From Akebia trifoliata (lineage: Eukaryota > Streptophyta > Magnoliopsida > Ranunculales > Lardizabalaceae): a DNA stretch of 64,000 nt. The notes under the pieces were generated by a model. The model saw nothing but the letters and a program-made list of their open reading frames with translations. It was not told the DNA's origin and ran no database searches. The stretch covers positions 124,001 to 188,000 of the forward strand of contig JADQWC010000133.1 of the NCBI GenBank assembly GCA_017979445.1, written 5' to 3'. Of this stretch, positions 48,472 to 59,026 are shown piece by piece. The translations under genes and the position numbers were made by a program. The stretch's first letter is position 1; the number at the start of each line of letters is the position of its first letter.

Positions 48472-49922
48472 GTCACACCCGAGGGGTAATATCTGCATTT
48501 TACATTGTTGTATTGTGTGTAGGTTGGTGAACGGATATCCAGGGATAATGTTACTAGTTGCATGTTTATTTACTTTCTGTTAGTACGAGGTACTGTTTAC
48601 TTTTCTCTTTCGTAATTTGTTTTAGGCCGAGTGGCCACAGTTTCATGATAGAAAATTGATATCTATTATCAACCTTCTATTGTTAATTTCTCTTTGATTT
48701 TCAAATGAAAATAATATATATAGTTATTTTGTGAGCTGTTAAAGAGTCTGTAAATCCCTGAAGGGATAGTACATCATATCATCTAGAGTGGTACACTATC
48801 ATGAGATATACGAGAGTCACAACTGAAATTTGGATTTATTCCCCTCTATATTTATTAGTGAACTTGTAATGTAAAGGTGGTTGTATAAGAATGGATTATA
48901 CATTTGGGAATCACATGCATGCTTGATAGGCATAGACGAAGATGGTTAGTCAGTGATCACTAACAATTTATAGTAGTCAAACGTTCTCGAAAAGAAACCC
49001 ATTGCTTACGGTCATGTCAAACGGTCAGCCTGAGCTAGATAAATGGTCCCACAAGTATGGTAAATAGCAACCAGCCACAAAATCAGGAACTAATACTTTA
49101 TTATAAAATATCATGTCTTGACTGGGAGTGATCCGATCGTAAATCCCAACTCTTTAATTCTACTACTCTACCATTGTGTACTATGTATCTATTACCTTAT
49201 TTTGATATATAAAATGAATGCTGTTTAATGTTTCCATTTGCTCAATTAGATTTATATAAAAAAAATGTTATAGTGGGCACAATTGATTGATGTAATGTGA
49301 GTTTTAAAATGTGTAGTTACTCATCCCTAGCTATATGTACCAGTTAATTGTAGTTTATTCTGTAAAACATTGCATATTTTAAAATGATTTAATATGCTTA
49401 TTTATTCATGTCAGGAGAGGTTATTAGCAGAAATTATTTGCTTCCCTACTAGGTAACTATTGTTACTTACCATTTCCTTATCTATTTTTTTAGTTTCAGA
49501 TTCAGAGCTCGGTGAAGCAGGTATAGAACACAAGTGATGATCATCTGGTGGGTCAAATAGACAATCAGAGTCCGTCACAGGTGAGTATTGGGGTTATACT
49601 CGATTTATCCAGGAATATTATAGATTTGTGCTAAGCATTAAGACTTTTGTTAGAGTGAAGAATTTTTGTATAATCCCGTATATAAATTTCTTCTACTGCA
49701 TTTTGATCTATCGTACGTTATTAGATATATATATGTATATAGGCTTCTTCTTGTATTATATTTTGTACATATGGAAGATAATGTATGTCGTTTATCAGGT
49801 GCAGGTTGAACGCATTGGAATGCTAATATAAACAGAGGAGACCATGCTGAAATTTCGAGGTACCAACTAGTGCCTCGAGATCTAACATGGGGCTTTGTGT
49901 TAGCATTTGGCGAGGCGTCACA
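48472..49922 (+). repeat. Family C 5' LTR, second part
   Basis: It resumes exactly where the LTR was split and runs to GGCGAGGCGTCACA. It includes the conserved block near 48955-49085 and an acceptor-like TTTCAG near 49499. Confidence 0.9.
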
Positions 49923-49924
49923 AA

Positions 49925-49936
49925 TGGTATCAGAGC
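49925..49936 (+). promoter_or_regulatory. Primer-binding site of family C element
   Basis: TGGTATCAGAGC lies two bases after the LTR end, an exact initiator tRNA-Met match. Confidence 0.93.
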
Positions 49937-50756
49937 ATTGCATTAGATCTGTATGGGATACAGATCTACTATGTTTATTAGAGTTGACTGATACCACAGA
50001 TATTAGAGCGATAATCATTGAGTGTCACTAGGAATTCGGTATCCGACCTCATTAGTAGTTCCGTATTGGAATTACGAGTTCTTCCGTGTCTAGAAGTCTA
50101 TAGAGCCTAGTAAGCCTAAGATAGGATTTTGGGTTTGTTCTGTTAGTAATGGAAATGAAGTCCACTACTAAGTTCCAAGCTACGATAGCAATTCATAGTT
50201 ACGTAAGAATGGTTTAAGCCTTATTTTGAAAAGTATCTTGTTACGGATAAACACAAGTGAGAGGAGTAGACGAGGCAGATGCCGAAACTCAATAGGGACG
50301 AGACATATTCTAAATCAGACCACTGACCCCGATAACACAACTAATGTCATTTATGGGATATATGGCTAAGTTTAATGTCAAGTTTAGAGAGGAAATATGA
50401 ATAATACAACCACCACTATCTCAAAGTCAAATGAAAAAAGACAATTATTATCTGATAAGAGACAAACAATTACGAAACTAGCAAATTCATATGAAAATTA
50501 ACCATACATAAGCAGTGAAATATAGACATACCAACTCAATGGATAGAAGACTTTTATAAAAAATAACAACATATACTTCAAAATCAGTTGAAAGAAAGAG
50601 TTGTGATATGTTACGAATATGGCAAATTGAGACATAAAGGAGAGATTAAGGATGCATGGCTCAAAAAGATACTAGACAAACCAATTCAGGGAACAATAAG
50701 GCCACCAGATTTCAATAAAGTTGATAACGTACTCGTGCCATCCCAAACAGACAAGA
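49937..50756 (+). pseudogene. Leader and degraded gag of family C element
   Basis: The first 330 or so bases resemble the leader after the family B primer site at 63390. Gag is badly eroded. Near 50595-50756 one frame reads CYEYGKLRHKG, then KDAWLKKILDKPIQGTIRPPDF and VPSQTDK, clearly the homologue of family B gag (CYECGKLGHKG, KDAWLRKML). The knuckle has lost a Cys (C to Y) and its end is deleted. It stops at the TRIM array at 50757. Confidence 0.8.
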
Positions 50757-51073
50757 TGTAACGTCCCATGACGATATTGTTCCCAGTTAGATGTCACGTG
50801 AGCTTGGGATTTTGTTCATTAGCTTTCACCAAAAAGGCCTCATCAAGGTAAATCCAGTAGCCCCCACTCAAGAGGCTAACTGATTCATTCTACCTGGGCG
50901 ATGTGGGACTAAACCACTCACCCTGAGATTGTGCTCCCAGGCTTGGGTCACACCCCCTTTGGCTACACACATCGTCGTGTGAGTCAGGCATTTCCCCCAC
51001 CACGCAGGGGTCAGGCTCTGATACCACTGTAACACCCCATGACGATATTGTTCCCAATCAAACGTTACGTAGC
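50757..51073 (-). mobile_element. Reverse TRIM unit: LTR, 75-bp interior, partial LTR
   Basis: On the minus strand: a truncated LTR end (51073-51028), primer site GTGGTATCAGAGCC (51027-51014), a short interior, purine run AAAGGGGG (50960-50953) and a full LTR of about 196 bp (50952-50757), TGTGACCC to ACGTTACA. There is no coding capacity. This is the arrangement of a terminal-repeat retrotransposon in miniature, mobilised in trans if at all. GC-rich against AT-rich surroundings. Confidence 0.82.
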
Positions 51074-51113
51074 GTCTAACTGGGAACAATATCGTTATGG
51101 GGCGTTATAGTGG
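51024..51113. repeat. Head-to-head palindromic junction of TRIM copies
   Basis: The left arm starts CCACTGTAACACC and ends TTGTTCCC (51024-51055). The right arm starts GGGAACAATATCG and ends TATAGTGG (51082-51113). The arms are 32 bp with about three mismatches and a 26-bp spacer. It joins the reverse unit to the forward array and could form a stem or cruciform. Confidence 0.88.
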
Positions 51114-52551
51114 TATTAGAGCCTGACCCCTACGTGGTGGGGGGAACGTCTGACTCACACGAGGACGTGTGTAGCCAAAAGGGGGTGTGACCCAAGCCTA
51201 GGAACACAGTTTAGGGGTGAGATTTAGTCATACATCGTCCAGGTAAAATGGATCAGTTAACCTCTTGAGTAGGGGCTGCTGGATATACCATGACGAGGCC
51301 TTTTGGGTGAAAGCCCAGGAACAATATCGTAATGGGAAGTTATAGTTGTATCAGAGGCTGACCCCTACGTGGTGGGGGGAATGCTCGACTCACACGAGGA
51401 CGTGTGTAGCCAAAGGGCGTGTGACCCAAGCCTGGGAGCACAGTCTCGGGGTGATAGGTTTAGTCCCACATCATCCAGGTAGAATGGATCAGTTAGCCTC
51501 TTGAGTAGGGGGCTGCTGGATATACCATGACAAGGCCTTTTGGGTGGAAGCCTAGGAACAAAATCCCAGGCCCACGTGGCGTCTGATTGGGAAGAATATC
51601 GTCATGAGGCGTTACAGTGGTATCAGCGCCTGACCCCTACGTGGTAGGGGAACGCCTGACTCACACGAAGACGTGTGTAGCCAAAGGAGGTGTGACCCAA
51701 GCCTGGGAGCACAGTCTCTGGGTGAGAGGTTTAGTCCTACATCGCCCAGGTAGAATGGATCAGTTAGCCTCTTAAGTGGGGGTTGCTGGAAATACCATGA
51801 CGAGGCCTCCTGGGCAAGTGTGGGTGCTTGGGCCAGGAACAAAACCTTAAGGGGGAATGGATGAGGCCCATGTCCGGCCCAAAGAGGACAATATCGGGCC
51901 GGTGCGTACTCTGATACCACGGACAAGGCCTTTTGGGTGAAAACCCAGGAATAAAATCCCAGGACCACGCGGCGTCTAACTGGGAACAATATCGTCATGG
52001 GGCGTTACAGTGGTATCAGAGCCTGACCCCTACGTAGTGGGGGGAACGCCTGACTCACACGAGGATGTGTGTAGCCAAATGGGGTGTGACCCAAGCCTGG
52101 GAGCACAGTTTAGGGGTGAGAGATTTAGTCCCACATCGTCCAGGTAGAATGGATCAGTTAGCCTCTTGAGTGGGGCCTGCTGGATATACCATGACAAGGC
52201 CTTTTGGGTGAATGCCCAGGAACAAAATCCCAGGCCCACGTGGCATCTAACTGGGAACAATATCGTCATGGGGCGTTACAGTGGTATCAGAGCCTGACCC
52301 CTACGTGGTGGGGGGAACGCCTGACTCACACGAGGACGTGTGTAGCCAAAAGGGGTGTGACCCAAGCCTGGGAGCACAGTTTAGGGGTGAGAGATTTAGT
52401 CCCACATCGTCCAGGTAGAATGGATCAGTTAACCTCTTGAGTGGGGACTGCTGGATATACCATGACGAGGCCTTTTGGGTGAAAGCCCAGGAACAAAATC
52501 CCTAGCCCACGTGGCGTCTAACGGGGAACAATATCATCATGGGGCATTACA
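51074..52551 (+). mobile_element. Forward TRIM tandem array: five interiors, six LTR ends
   Basis: Primer sites TGGTATCAGAGCC-like start at 51111, 51346, 51618, 52011 and 52282. Each is followed after about 70 bp by a purine run and an LTR start TGTGACCC at 51186, 51420, 51691, 52085 and 52356. LTR ends (TTACA or TTATA) lie at 51109, 51344, 51616, 52009, 52280 and 52551. LTR length is 196-197 bp in the intact copies, 159 in the first and 319 in the fourth. Neighbouring interiors share one LTR. No ORF of value; the frames seen are by-products of the high GC content. Confidence 0.85.
51808..51930. repeat. 123-bp extra segment within one TRIM LTR
   Basis: It sits between a GAGGCC and an AAGGCC in the LTR at 51691-52009. 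It contains CAATATCGGGCC and ACTCTGATACCA, the reverse of a primer-site motif. It looks like a piece of a related TRIM type rather than a simple duplication. Confidence 0.65.
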
Positions 52552-53796
52552 TTTTGAGTCCGGACAATCAAGTTATCATCAAACGGAACAATAGGTAAAA
52601 TATCGATTTAGTCCCAAAAATTTATATAAATAAATTTTTAAATTTTTTTTCATTATTCATCTTCCGAAGTTGTCCAAAAAACAGGCAACAAGTTTTTGAA
52701 AAAATTATTTTTTTCTCCGATTTTCTACCTCAGATTCAATGCAATTGGGTTACCGTCGACTTTCGACGTAGAAGGAGAAAAGGTCTGCAACCTCGAAATT
52801 TACAAAACCCACCCAACTTCTTCTCATTTTATCTTTTCTTTCGACTCGTATCATCAATAATCAGCCGTAAATATATACGGAGGTTTTGAAACTTCAACTT
52901 CGGATTTCATCTATTTCGGGGTCAAATCGTCCTTTATCATAGAAGGGAGAAAGGACAATGGCATCGAGATCTTAGAAATCATCAGGCCAGATTTAAAAAT
53001 CAGCCACCTTGAAATTTGATCTATTTCGATTTTTGTGCACGCACTTCAATTCTTTTGCACAGAGATAGTAAGGAATTCTTAATTTCCATTAGTAATCATA
53101 CATTGTGAAAATTGCATTTTGGATTTTATTAAAAATTTGTGATATATTTCCAAAAATTTAGAATTCAATTGATTATTTCAAAATCATACCAGAACTTGTA
53201 TATTTGATATCTTTAATTGTATTTTATAACAAATTATACGTAGGTAAGATATTTCACCGGGTTATTTCCATCAGTTGGGTCTTGGGTATCGTTCGGACCC
53301 CATTTTGATTTAAGTTTTGTATTTTTTCAATATTATAGAAAAAAATGAATTTTATAGTTGAAAAAATGATTTATTATTCAAAGAACTCATATTGAGTTGA
53401 TGAATATCAGAAAGTGGATATTTTGTTTGAGAGATTGAAAACTATGAAAAAAAAAAAGGAAAAACGATATGAAATGGTAAAATGTCAGAGTCACACCCGA
53501 GGGGTGATGTCTGCATTTTACATTGTTGTATTATGTGTAAGTTGGTGAACGGATATCCAGGGATAATGTTACTAGTTGCATGTTTATTTACTTTTTATTA
53601 GCACGAGGCGCTGTTTACTTTTCCATTCCGTTATTTGTTTTAGGTTAGGTGGCCACAATTGCATGGTAGGAAATTGGATATCTATTCTCAACCTTATATT
53701 ATTAATTTCTCTTTTGTTTTCAAATGAAAATAATATATATATCTAGCTATTTTGTGAGCTATTAAAGAGTCTGTGAATGCCTGAAAAGATAGTACA
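52552..53796 (+). repeat. Family C 3' LTR, first part (start deleted)
   Basis: It begins in mid-LTR at TTTTGAGTCCGGAC, equivalent to about 44505 of the 5' LTR, so roughly the first 520 bp are missing. It includes a TATATAAAT box near 52623. It is interrupted at GTACA by the Ogre-type solo LTR. Confidence 0.88.
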
Positions 53797-54140
53797 TGTA
53801 GACACCTCATTATTGCATTTGCCTAATTCGACAATTCGTCACCCGATTGTGGTGGATTCCTAATGATGAATATAAAAGAACTCGAAGGCTTGTGAGTACT
53901 ACTTGATTCGTTCCGTTTCTAGTCTTTCCATCCCCCCTACTCGTCACTACTCGACCTAGAAATTTACGCATGCTTAGGATCACTACATCTTACACCTGAC
54001 TTAGCAAGCACGTACGTACAGGTTCGTTACACAATTCGATAACTTAGAGACCTCGCTACGCTTGAAAAATATAACGTTAGAACTTAGAAATACTCACACA
54101 GCGACTGAAAGAAACCTCACACTGAAATCCTTAAAAAATT

Positions 54141-54475
54141 GTAAAAATCATAAAAATGATAAAAATACCCTTCATAAATTTTGGATGTTCGAAAAGTCTC
54201 AAAAGTACCTCCATTGCACTCAAAACGTGATTTCGAGTCTAACAGAACCCAAATCGATGAAAATAAAGAAATTTATAAAAATTTGTAAAAAATCATCAAA
54301 ATGACGAAAATACCCCTCATATACTTCGGACCTCCAAAAAATCTTGAAAGTACCTCCATTGTACTCAAAATGTGATTTCGAGTCTAATGAGACCTAAATC
54401 GATGAAAACAGAGAAGTTCGAGAAAAATCTGTAAAAATCACCAAAAGACCAAAATACCCCTCAATATCCAACTCT
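54141..54475. repeat. 145-bp tandem repeat, about 2.3 copies, in Ogre-type LTR
   Basis: Units start GTAAAAATCA-like at 54141, 54285 and 54431. Each contains AAAATACCC(C/T)TCA, AGTACCTCCATTG, GTGATTTCGAGTCTAA and AATCGATGAAAA. The copies are noticeably diverged. Confidence 0.85.
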
Positions 54476-54499
54476 ACAATTTAGAGATCCCGATCCCTA

Positions 54500-54990
54500 G
54501 GACAATGTAAATCGAAATCCAATCTAAACTAAAAATAAAATTCAAATTAAAAATTAAACAATTCAAATAAAAAAATCCAAATAATTAAAATTAAAATCAA
54601 ACAATTCAAATTAAATCAAACAACTAAAATTAAAATCGAACAATTAAATCCAATCAAAAAAACTTTTTCAAATTAAAAATAATAAAAAAATTCGATCAAC
54701 CAAAATAAAAATTTCAAGTAATCAACCATAAAAATTAAATTCAAATTCTATCAATAAATTTAAAATTTAAAATCGAACCCAATCTAAAATCAAATCAAAA
54801 TCAACCAACAACCAAAATCTAATATCAAAATTCAAATTAAATCCTAATCGAAATTCAAATTTTAAAATCAAATACCAATTCAATTGTAATTTAAAACATC
54901 AAAATAAATTTCAAATCAAAATGTCGAATCAAATAAAAAAATTTCGAAATCAACCAATCGGAAGGAAAATTAAATCGACCAATCACGACT
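54500..54990. repeat. A-rich low-complexity tract
   Basis: Irregular AAATTCAAAT/AAAATCAA words with almost no G on the plus strand. No coding potential. Confidence 0.8.
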
Positions 54991-55079
54991 CATAGGCGGA
55001 GAGTTACCGTAGTACGAGTAGCGTAGGATCCCCCTCTCTCATGCTTTTAAAAAATCAAAATCAAAATCAAAAAATAAAA

Positions 55080-55750
55080 AAAGAAGACGTTTCTTCTTCT
55101 TCTTCCCCACGTTTTTTCTTCTTCTTCTCCAACGCACACCCTCACCCCACATTCTCTTCTTCTTCTCCAATACCTCTCCACTCCAACACACCCCGTCTCC
55201 CATTACCTCACGTTTGTCTCTCTCTATCTTTCTCTTTCTCTCTATCTCTCTCTCTCTCTCCCATGTTCACGTTGGACAGCAACTACCCCCATGTTCTTCC
55301 CCACTTCTTCTCCAATTCTCCCACCATCATCTCTCCCCACTCTCCCTCTCCCATGGCTGATGAGTGAACCATTATAAATAAGCAACAAAAGACACCATTA
55401 AATGGGGAAGAAAAAGGTTTTTTGCAGCAGCCATTGAAAGAAAAAAAAAACAACCATCATCTTCCTCTCCATTACAAAATCTACAGCCTCTCCACCCTCT
55501 GTCCAGCCCCATCTCCCTCATGTCTTCTCTCTCTCTCTCTCTCAGCCTCCCACGTCTCTACTCTCTAGACTCCATCTTATCCAGACGGTCTCTACACTCT
55601 CAGACTCTACTTTCCCAAGATTTTTCTTCGTTACCAACTCTCCAACCAGTAGCCCCCCCTCTCTACACTAATTCTTCTTTTCAAACTCTCAAACTCATAA
55701 CCCCACATCTTGCCTTATCCCTTATTTTCCAACTCTCAAACCAGTAAACC
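55080..55750. repeat. Pyrimidine-rich tract with CT microsatellites
   Basis: CTTCTTCTT near 55090-55130, a CT run at about 55215-55262 and another at about 55527-55545, embedded in C/T-rich sequence. A TATAAATA motif at about 55374-55381 lies between the blocks and may be the LTR's TATA box. Confidence 0.8.
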
Positions 55751-56639
55751 CATCTAACGTCTTAAAACTCAGCCATCACAACAGCCCACATCTTCATAAG
55801 ATAGCCGACTCTCCCTCACATTTTAGAGGACCCATTGCAGCCCCTTTGCTGCACAAAAAATCAGCAGCTCTCCACCTCTTCATCACGTTCTCTTTTTTTT
55901 TTAGCCATTAAAACAGACCCAAAAAAAGTCCTCTTTTTAGCCATTAAACCCACCCACATATTTCATTTTTTTCTCTACTACTGAAACCAGCACATAGAAT
56001 CACGTTTTAACCATCCATTAAACTCGTTCACCTAGTGGTTTTAATCTCCCTCTAACGTCCCCACAGCAACCTTTTTCATTCCCTCTTTAAACCTTCTAGT
56101 GGCAGCCCTCTCTTCTCCTACTCTCTATTCTATCCCAGCAGCTATTAACGTCCCAACAGCAACGCGTGTTGCTTTTCATTTGATTCTCTCGCAGCCGGTT
56201 AACAACCACCACATTAGCCACATCAACGTCATTTTTTTTCTCTTTCTTCATATAGACAATAACTACAACCAGCCGCACAATACAACTCACAAGCTTTCGA
56301 GGTTTCTTTTTGAAGGAGTTCAGACATCCCAAGTTATTCAGTGAAAGTGAGTTTTTTTTAATTTATTTTATTTATTTTTTATTTTTTTATTTCCTTGATT
56401 TCTTTTCTTTTATGCACCTAATTTGATTAGCCGTTTTTTGAGATATATGTGATACTAATGGTGATCTTTATGAATCCAAAATATTAATGGAACGATTCGC
56501 TCATTTTTGGTGATAAATTGACCGAATTAACTTATATATATCAAATTGGTGAATTGGCTCCTTGGGTGTTCATATTATCAAGTCAATTTATCGATTTATG
56601 ATGTTATTGGGCCAACCCGCTAACATTGATATTAATCAA

Positions 56640-57360
56640 CTCACCAATATGTGGATTAATTCATGAATTTTGGTACACGTGGAGGGTAAAGAAATCGATT
56701 TTTTTTATCAAGATTGTCGAGTCGACTCGCTGATTTTAGGGACATTGAAGATTTGAATCGATTTTATTTTTAAATTAGGCACGTGGGTTAAATCACATAT
56801 TTAATACATGTGGCGATTTTAAAAAATAATCAAAGATTATTTTGATTAATAAATTGCGAGTCAATTCGCTGATTTTTTGTAAATTGGAAATTTGGTTCGA
56901 TTTTTTTTAGAAATTGTGCATGCGGGTTAATTCACTGATTTAATACATGTGGCAATTCTGAAAATAATCAAAGATTATTTTGATTAACAAATTGTGAGTC
57001 GACTCACTAATTTTGGGGACATTGGAAATTTGATTCGATTTTCTATCAAATTGGGCATGTGAGTTGACTCACTAATGTTGATATACGTGGCAATCCAAAA
57101 ATCGTATTTCTTTGATTAATAATTTGTGAGTTAACTTGCTAATTTTAGGATGTACGTGGCAATCCAAAAATCGAATTTCTTTGGTTGAAAATGTGTGGGT
57201 TGACTCACTGATTTTAATACACGTGGCCATTCAAAAAATCAGATTTCTTTGATTAATAATGTATGAATTGACTCACTAATTTAGTGTACGTGACAATTCA
57301 GAAATCAAATTTCTTTGATAAATATCGTCAATGAGCCAATTCATTAATTTTGTGTACAAG
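56640..57360. repeat. Diverged repeats carrying ACGTG cores
   Basis: Recurring modules of GAGTYGACTCRCTRATTTT, an ACGTGG word, AATYCAAAAATC and TTTCTTTGATTAAT at intervals of about 70-150 bp. ACGTG cores lie at 56676-56681 (CACGTG), 56780-56785 (CACGTG), 57085, 57154, 57220 and 57288. ACGTGGC is the core of plant ABA-response elements; whether these act as such is unknown. Confidence 0.7.
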
Positions 57361-57825
57361 GTATTAATTGATTTCACTCTTCTCCAAATATGATCGAATC
57401 GATTTACTAAATTTTGGTGCCACATAAACCTCATCAATCGTGAGATTCTATTATGTGAAATTCGAGAATCCATGTAATTATTTTAATCGTAGGATTTGTT
57501 CAGTAAATTCGATACAATTTGATGATGATTGGACCATAGTTTGACTTTTAGTCTTTGAATGTTACCCGTAGGATATTTTTGGATCGCAGTAGAGACTGGT
57601 CATCTTGATCAGGCGGGTTCGGTGCCTAACACCTTCCAAAATCTGTAACCTGACCCCTTACCCATCTCTCTGATCCACGGACCGACTCATATCCATTTGG
57701 AGTTAATTTTGATTCCTAGACCTAAACTAGGTGGCGACTCCCTATTCTTTTAAAAATCCTCGAGATACGTAGAATGGACCCCTAATCCGCTATTTAGCGG
57801 ACGGTCGGGGGTCGAGGGGATTTCA

Positions 57826-59026
57826 GTACGTTATATCATCCGGAGTGGTATACTATCCTGGGATGTATGGTAGGGACAACCAAACTCATACGTGGTATGG
57901 GAAATGTATGAGAATGGAGTCACAACTGGAATCCAGGTTTATTTCTCTCTATTTTTACTAGTGAACTTATAATGTAAAGGTGTTCATATACGTATAGATT
58001 GTACATTTGGAAATCACATGCACGTCTGATAGGCATAGACGAAGATGATTAGTCAGTAATCACTAACAATCTATAGTAGTCGAACGTTCTAACATATCGA
58101 AAAGAGACCCATTGCTTACAGTCCACGTCTAATGGCTAGCCTGAGCTGGATAGATGGTCCCGCAAGTGTGGTAAATAACGACTAGCCACAAAATCAGGAA
58201 CTAATACTTTATTATGAAACATCATGTCCCGACAGGGAGCGATCCAGTCGTGAATCCCAATTCTCTAATTTTACTACTCCACCATTGTGTAGTATGTATC
58301 TGTTGCCTTATTTTGATGTATAGAATGAATGCATGTTTAATGTTTCCATTTGCTCAATTAGATTTGTGTAAAAAGAAAATGTTATAGTGGGTACGGTTGA
58401 TTGATATAATGTTAGTTTTAAAATATTTAGTTACTAATTCCTGGCTATATGTACCAGTTAATCGTAGTTTCTTCTGTAAAACTTTGTATATTTTAAAATG
58501 ATTCAGTATGTTTATTCGTTCATATTAGGAGAGGTTATTAGTAGAAATTGTTTACTTTCTTACTGGGTAACCATTGTTACTCACCCTTTCCTTCTCTATT
58601 TTTTAATTTCAGATTCATAGTTTGGCGAGACAGGTATAGAGAATAAGTGAGGATCATCTGGTGGGTCAGATAAACAACCAGAGTCTGTCACCTGGTGAGT
58701 ATTGGGGTTATACTCGATTTGTCAAGAAATATTATAGATTTGTGCTGAGTGTTAGGACTTTTGTTAAAGTGAGAAATTTTTGTATAATCCCATAAATAAA
58801 TTTCTTCTTCTGTACTCTGATCTATCGTACGTTATTAGATATATAGGCTTCCGCTTGTATTATATTTTGTATGTATGAAAGATAATGTATGTCGTCTATC
58901 AGGTGTAGGTTGAATGCCTTAGAATGCTAACATAAACAAAGGAAACCATGCCGAAATTTTGAGGTGCCACCTAGTGCCTCGAGATCTAACATGGGGCTTT
59001 GTGTTAGCATTTGGTGGGGCACCATA
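57826..59026 (+). repeat. Family C 3' LTR, second part
   Basis: It resumes at GTACGTTATATCATCCGG and ends TTGGTGGGGCACCATA, a slightly mutated LTR terminus. It includes the conserved block near 58050-58195 and an acceptor-like TTTCAG near 58612. Confidence 0.88.

Larger units (their letters stand above)
53797..57825 (+). mobile_element. Ogre/Tat-type solo LTR, 4.0 kb
   Basis: It runs from TGTAGACACCTCATTATTGC to GGGGATTTCA, with flanks GTACA (53792-53796) and GTACG (57826-57830). The right end holds CGGGTTCGGTGCCTAACACC, CTAGGTGGCGACTCC and a TAGCGGACGGTCGGGGGTC finish, phrases I associate with LTR ends of the Tat/Ogre lineage. Inside are an A-rich part (54080-54990), a pyrimidine-rich part (55080-56100) and a T-rich part with diverged repeats. 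No internal domain, so solo. Several open frames in the pyrimidine-rich part are low-complexity artefacts. Confidence 0.8.
43982..59026 (+). mobile_element. Family C element with three later insertions or replacements (15 kb composite)
   Basis: The 5' LTR starts TGTAAAACCCC at 43982 and ends at 49922. A primer site, degraded gag, TRIM array and a 5'-truncated 3' LTR ending near 59026 follow. Flanks AGGAT (43977-43981) and AGGAC (59027-59031) match at four of five bases, which supports one original insertion. Later events are solo LTR 45449-48471 in the 5' LTR, the TRIM array replacing interior plus the start of the 3' LTR, and an Ogre-type solo LTR in the 3' LTR. Confidence 0.78.

Noticed and set aside
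50868..52440. Several ORFs of 73-128 codons in the TRIM array
   Set aside because: They occur on both strands over the same repeats, cross LTR/interior borders and have no domain; they reflect high GC content.
50757..52551. Regularly spaced repeats resembling a CRISPR array
   Set aside because: Plant nuclear context, units of about 270 bp with LTR and primer-site logic, no short identical repeats with unique spacers.
50757..52551. Cassandra-type TRIM carrying a 5S rRNA sequence
   Set aside because: I could not find a 5S-like sequence or its internal promoter boxes in the LTR by reading.
55041..55747. Ser/Leu/Pro-rich ORFs in the Ogre-type LTR
   Set aside because: Pure translation of CT-rich low-complexity DNA.
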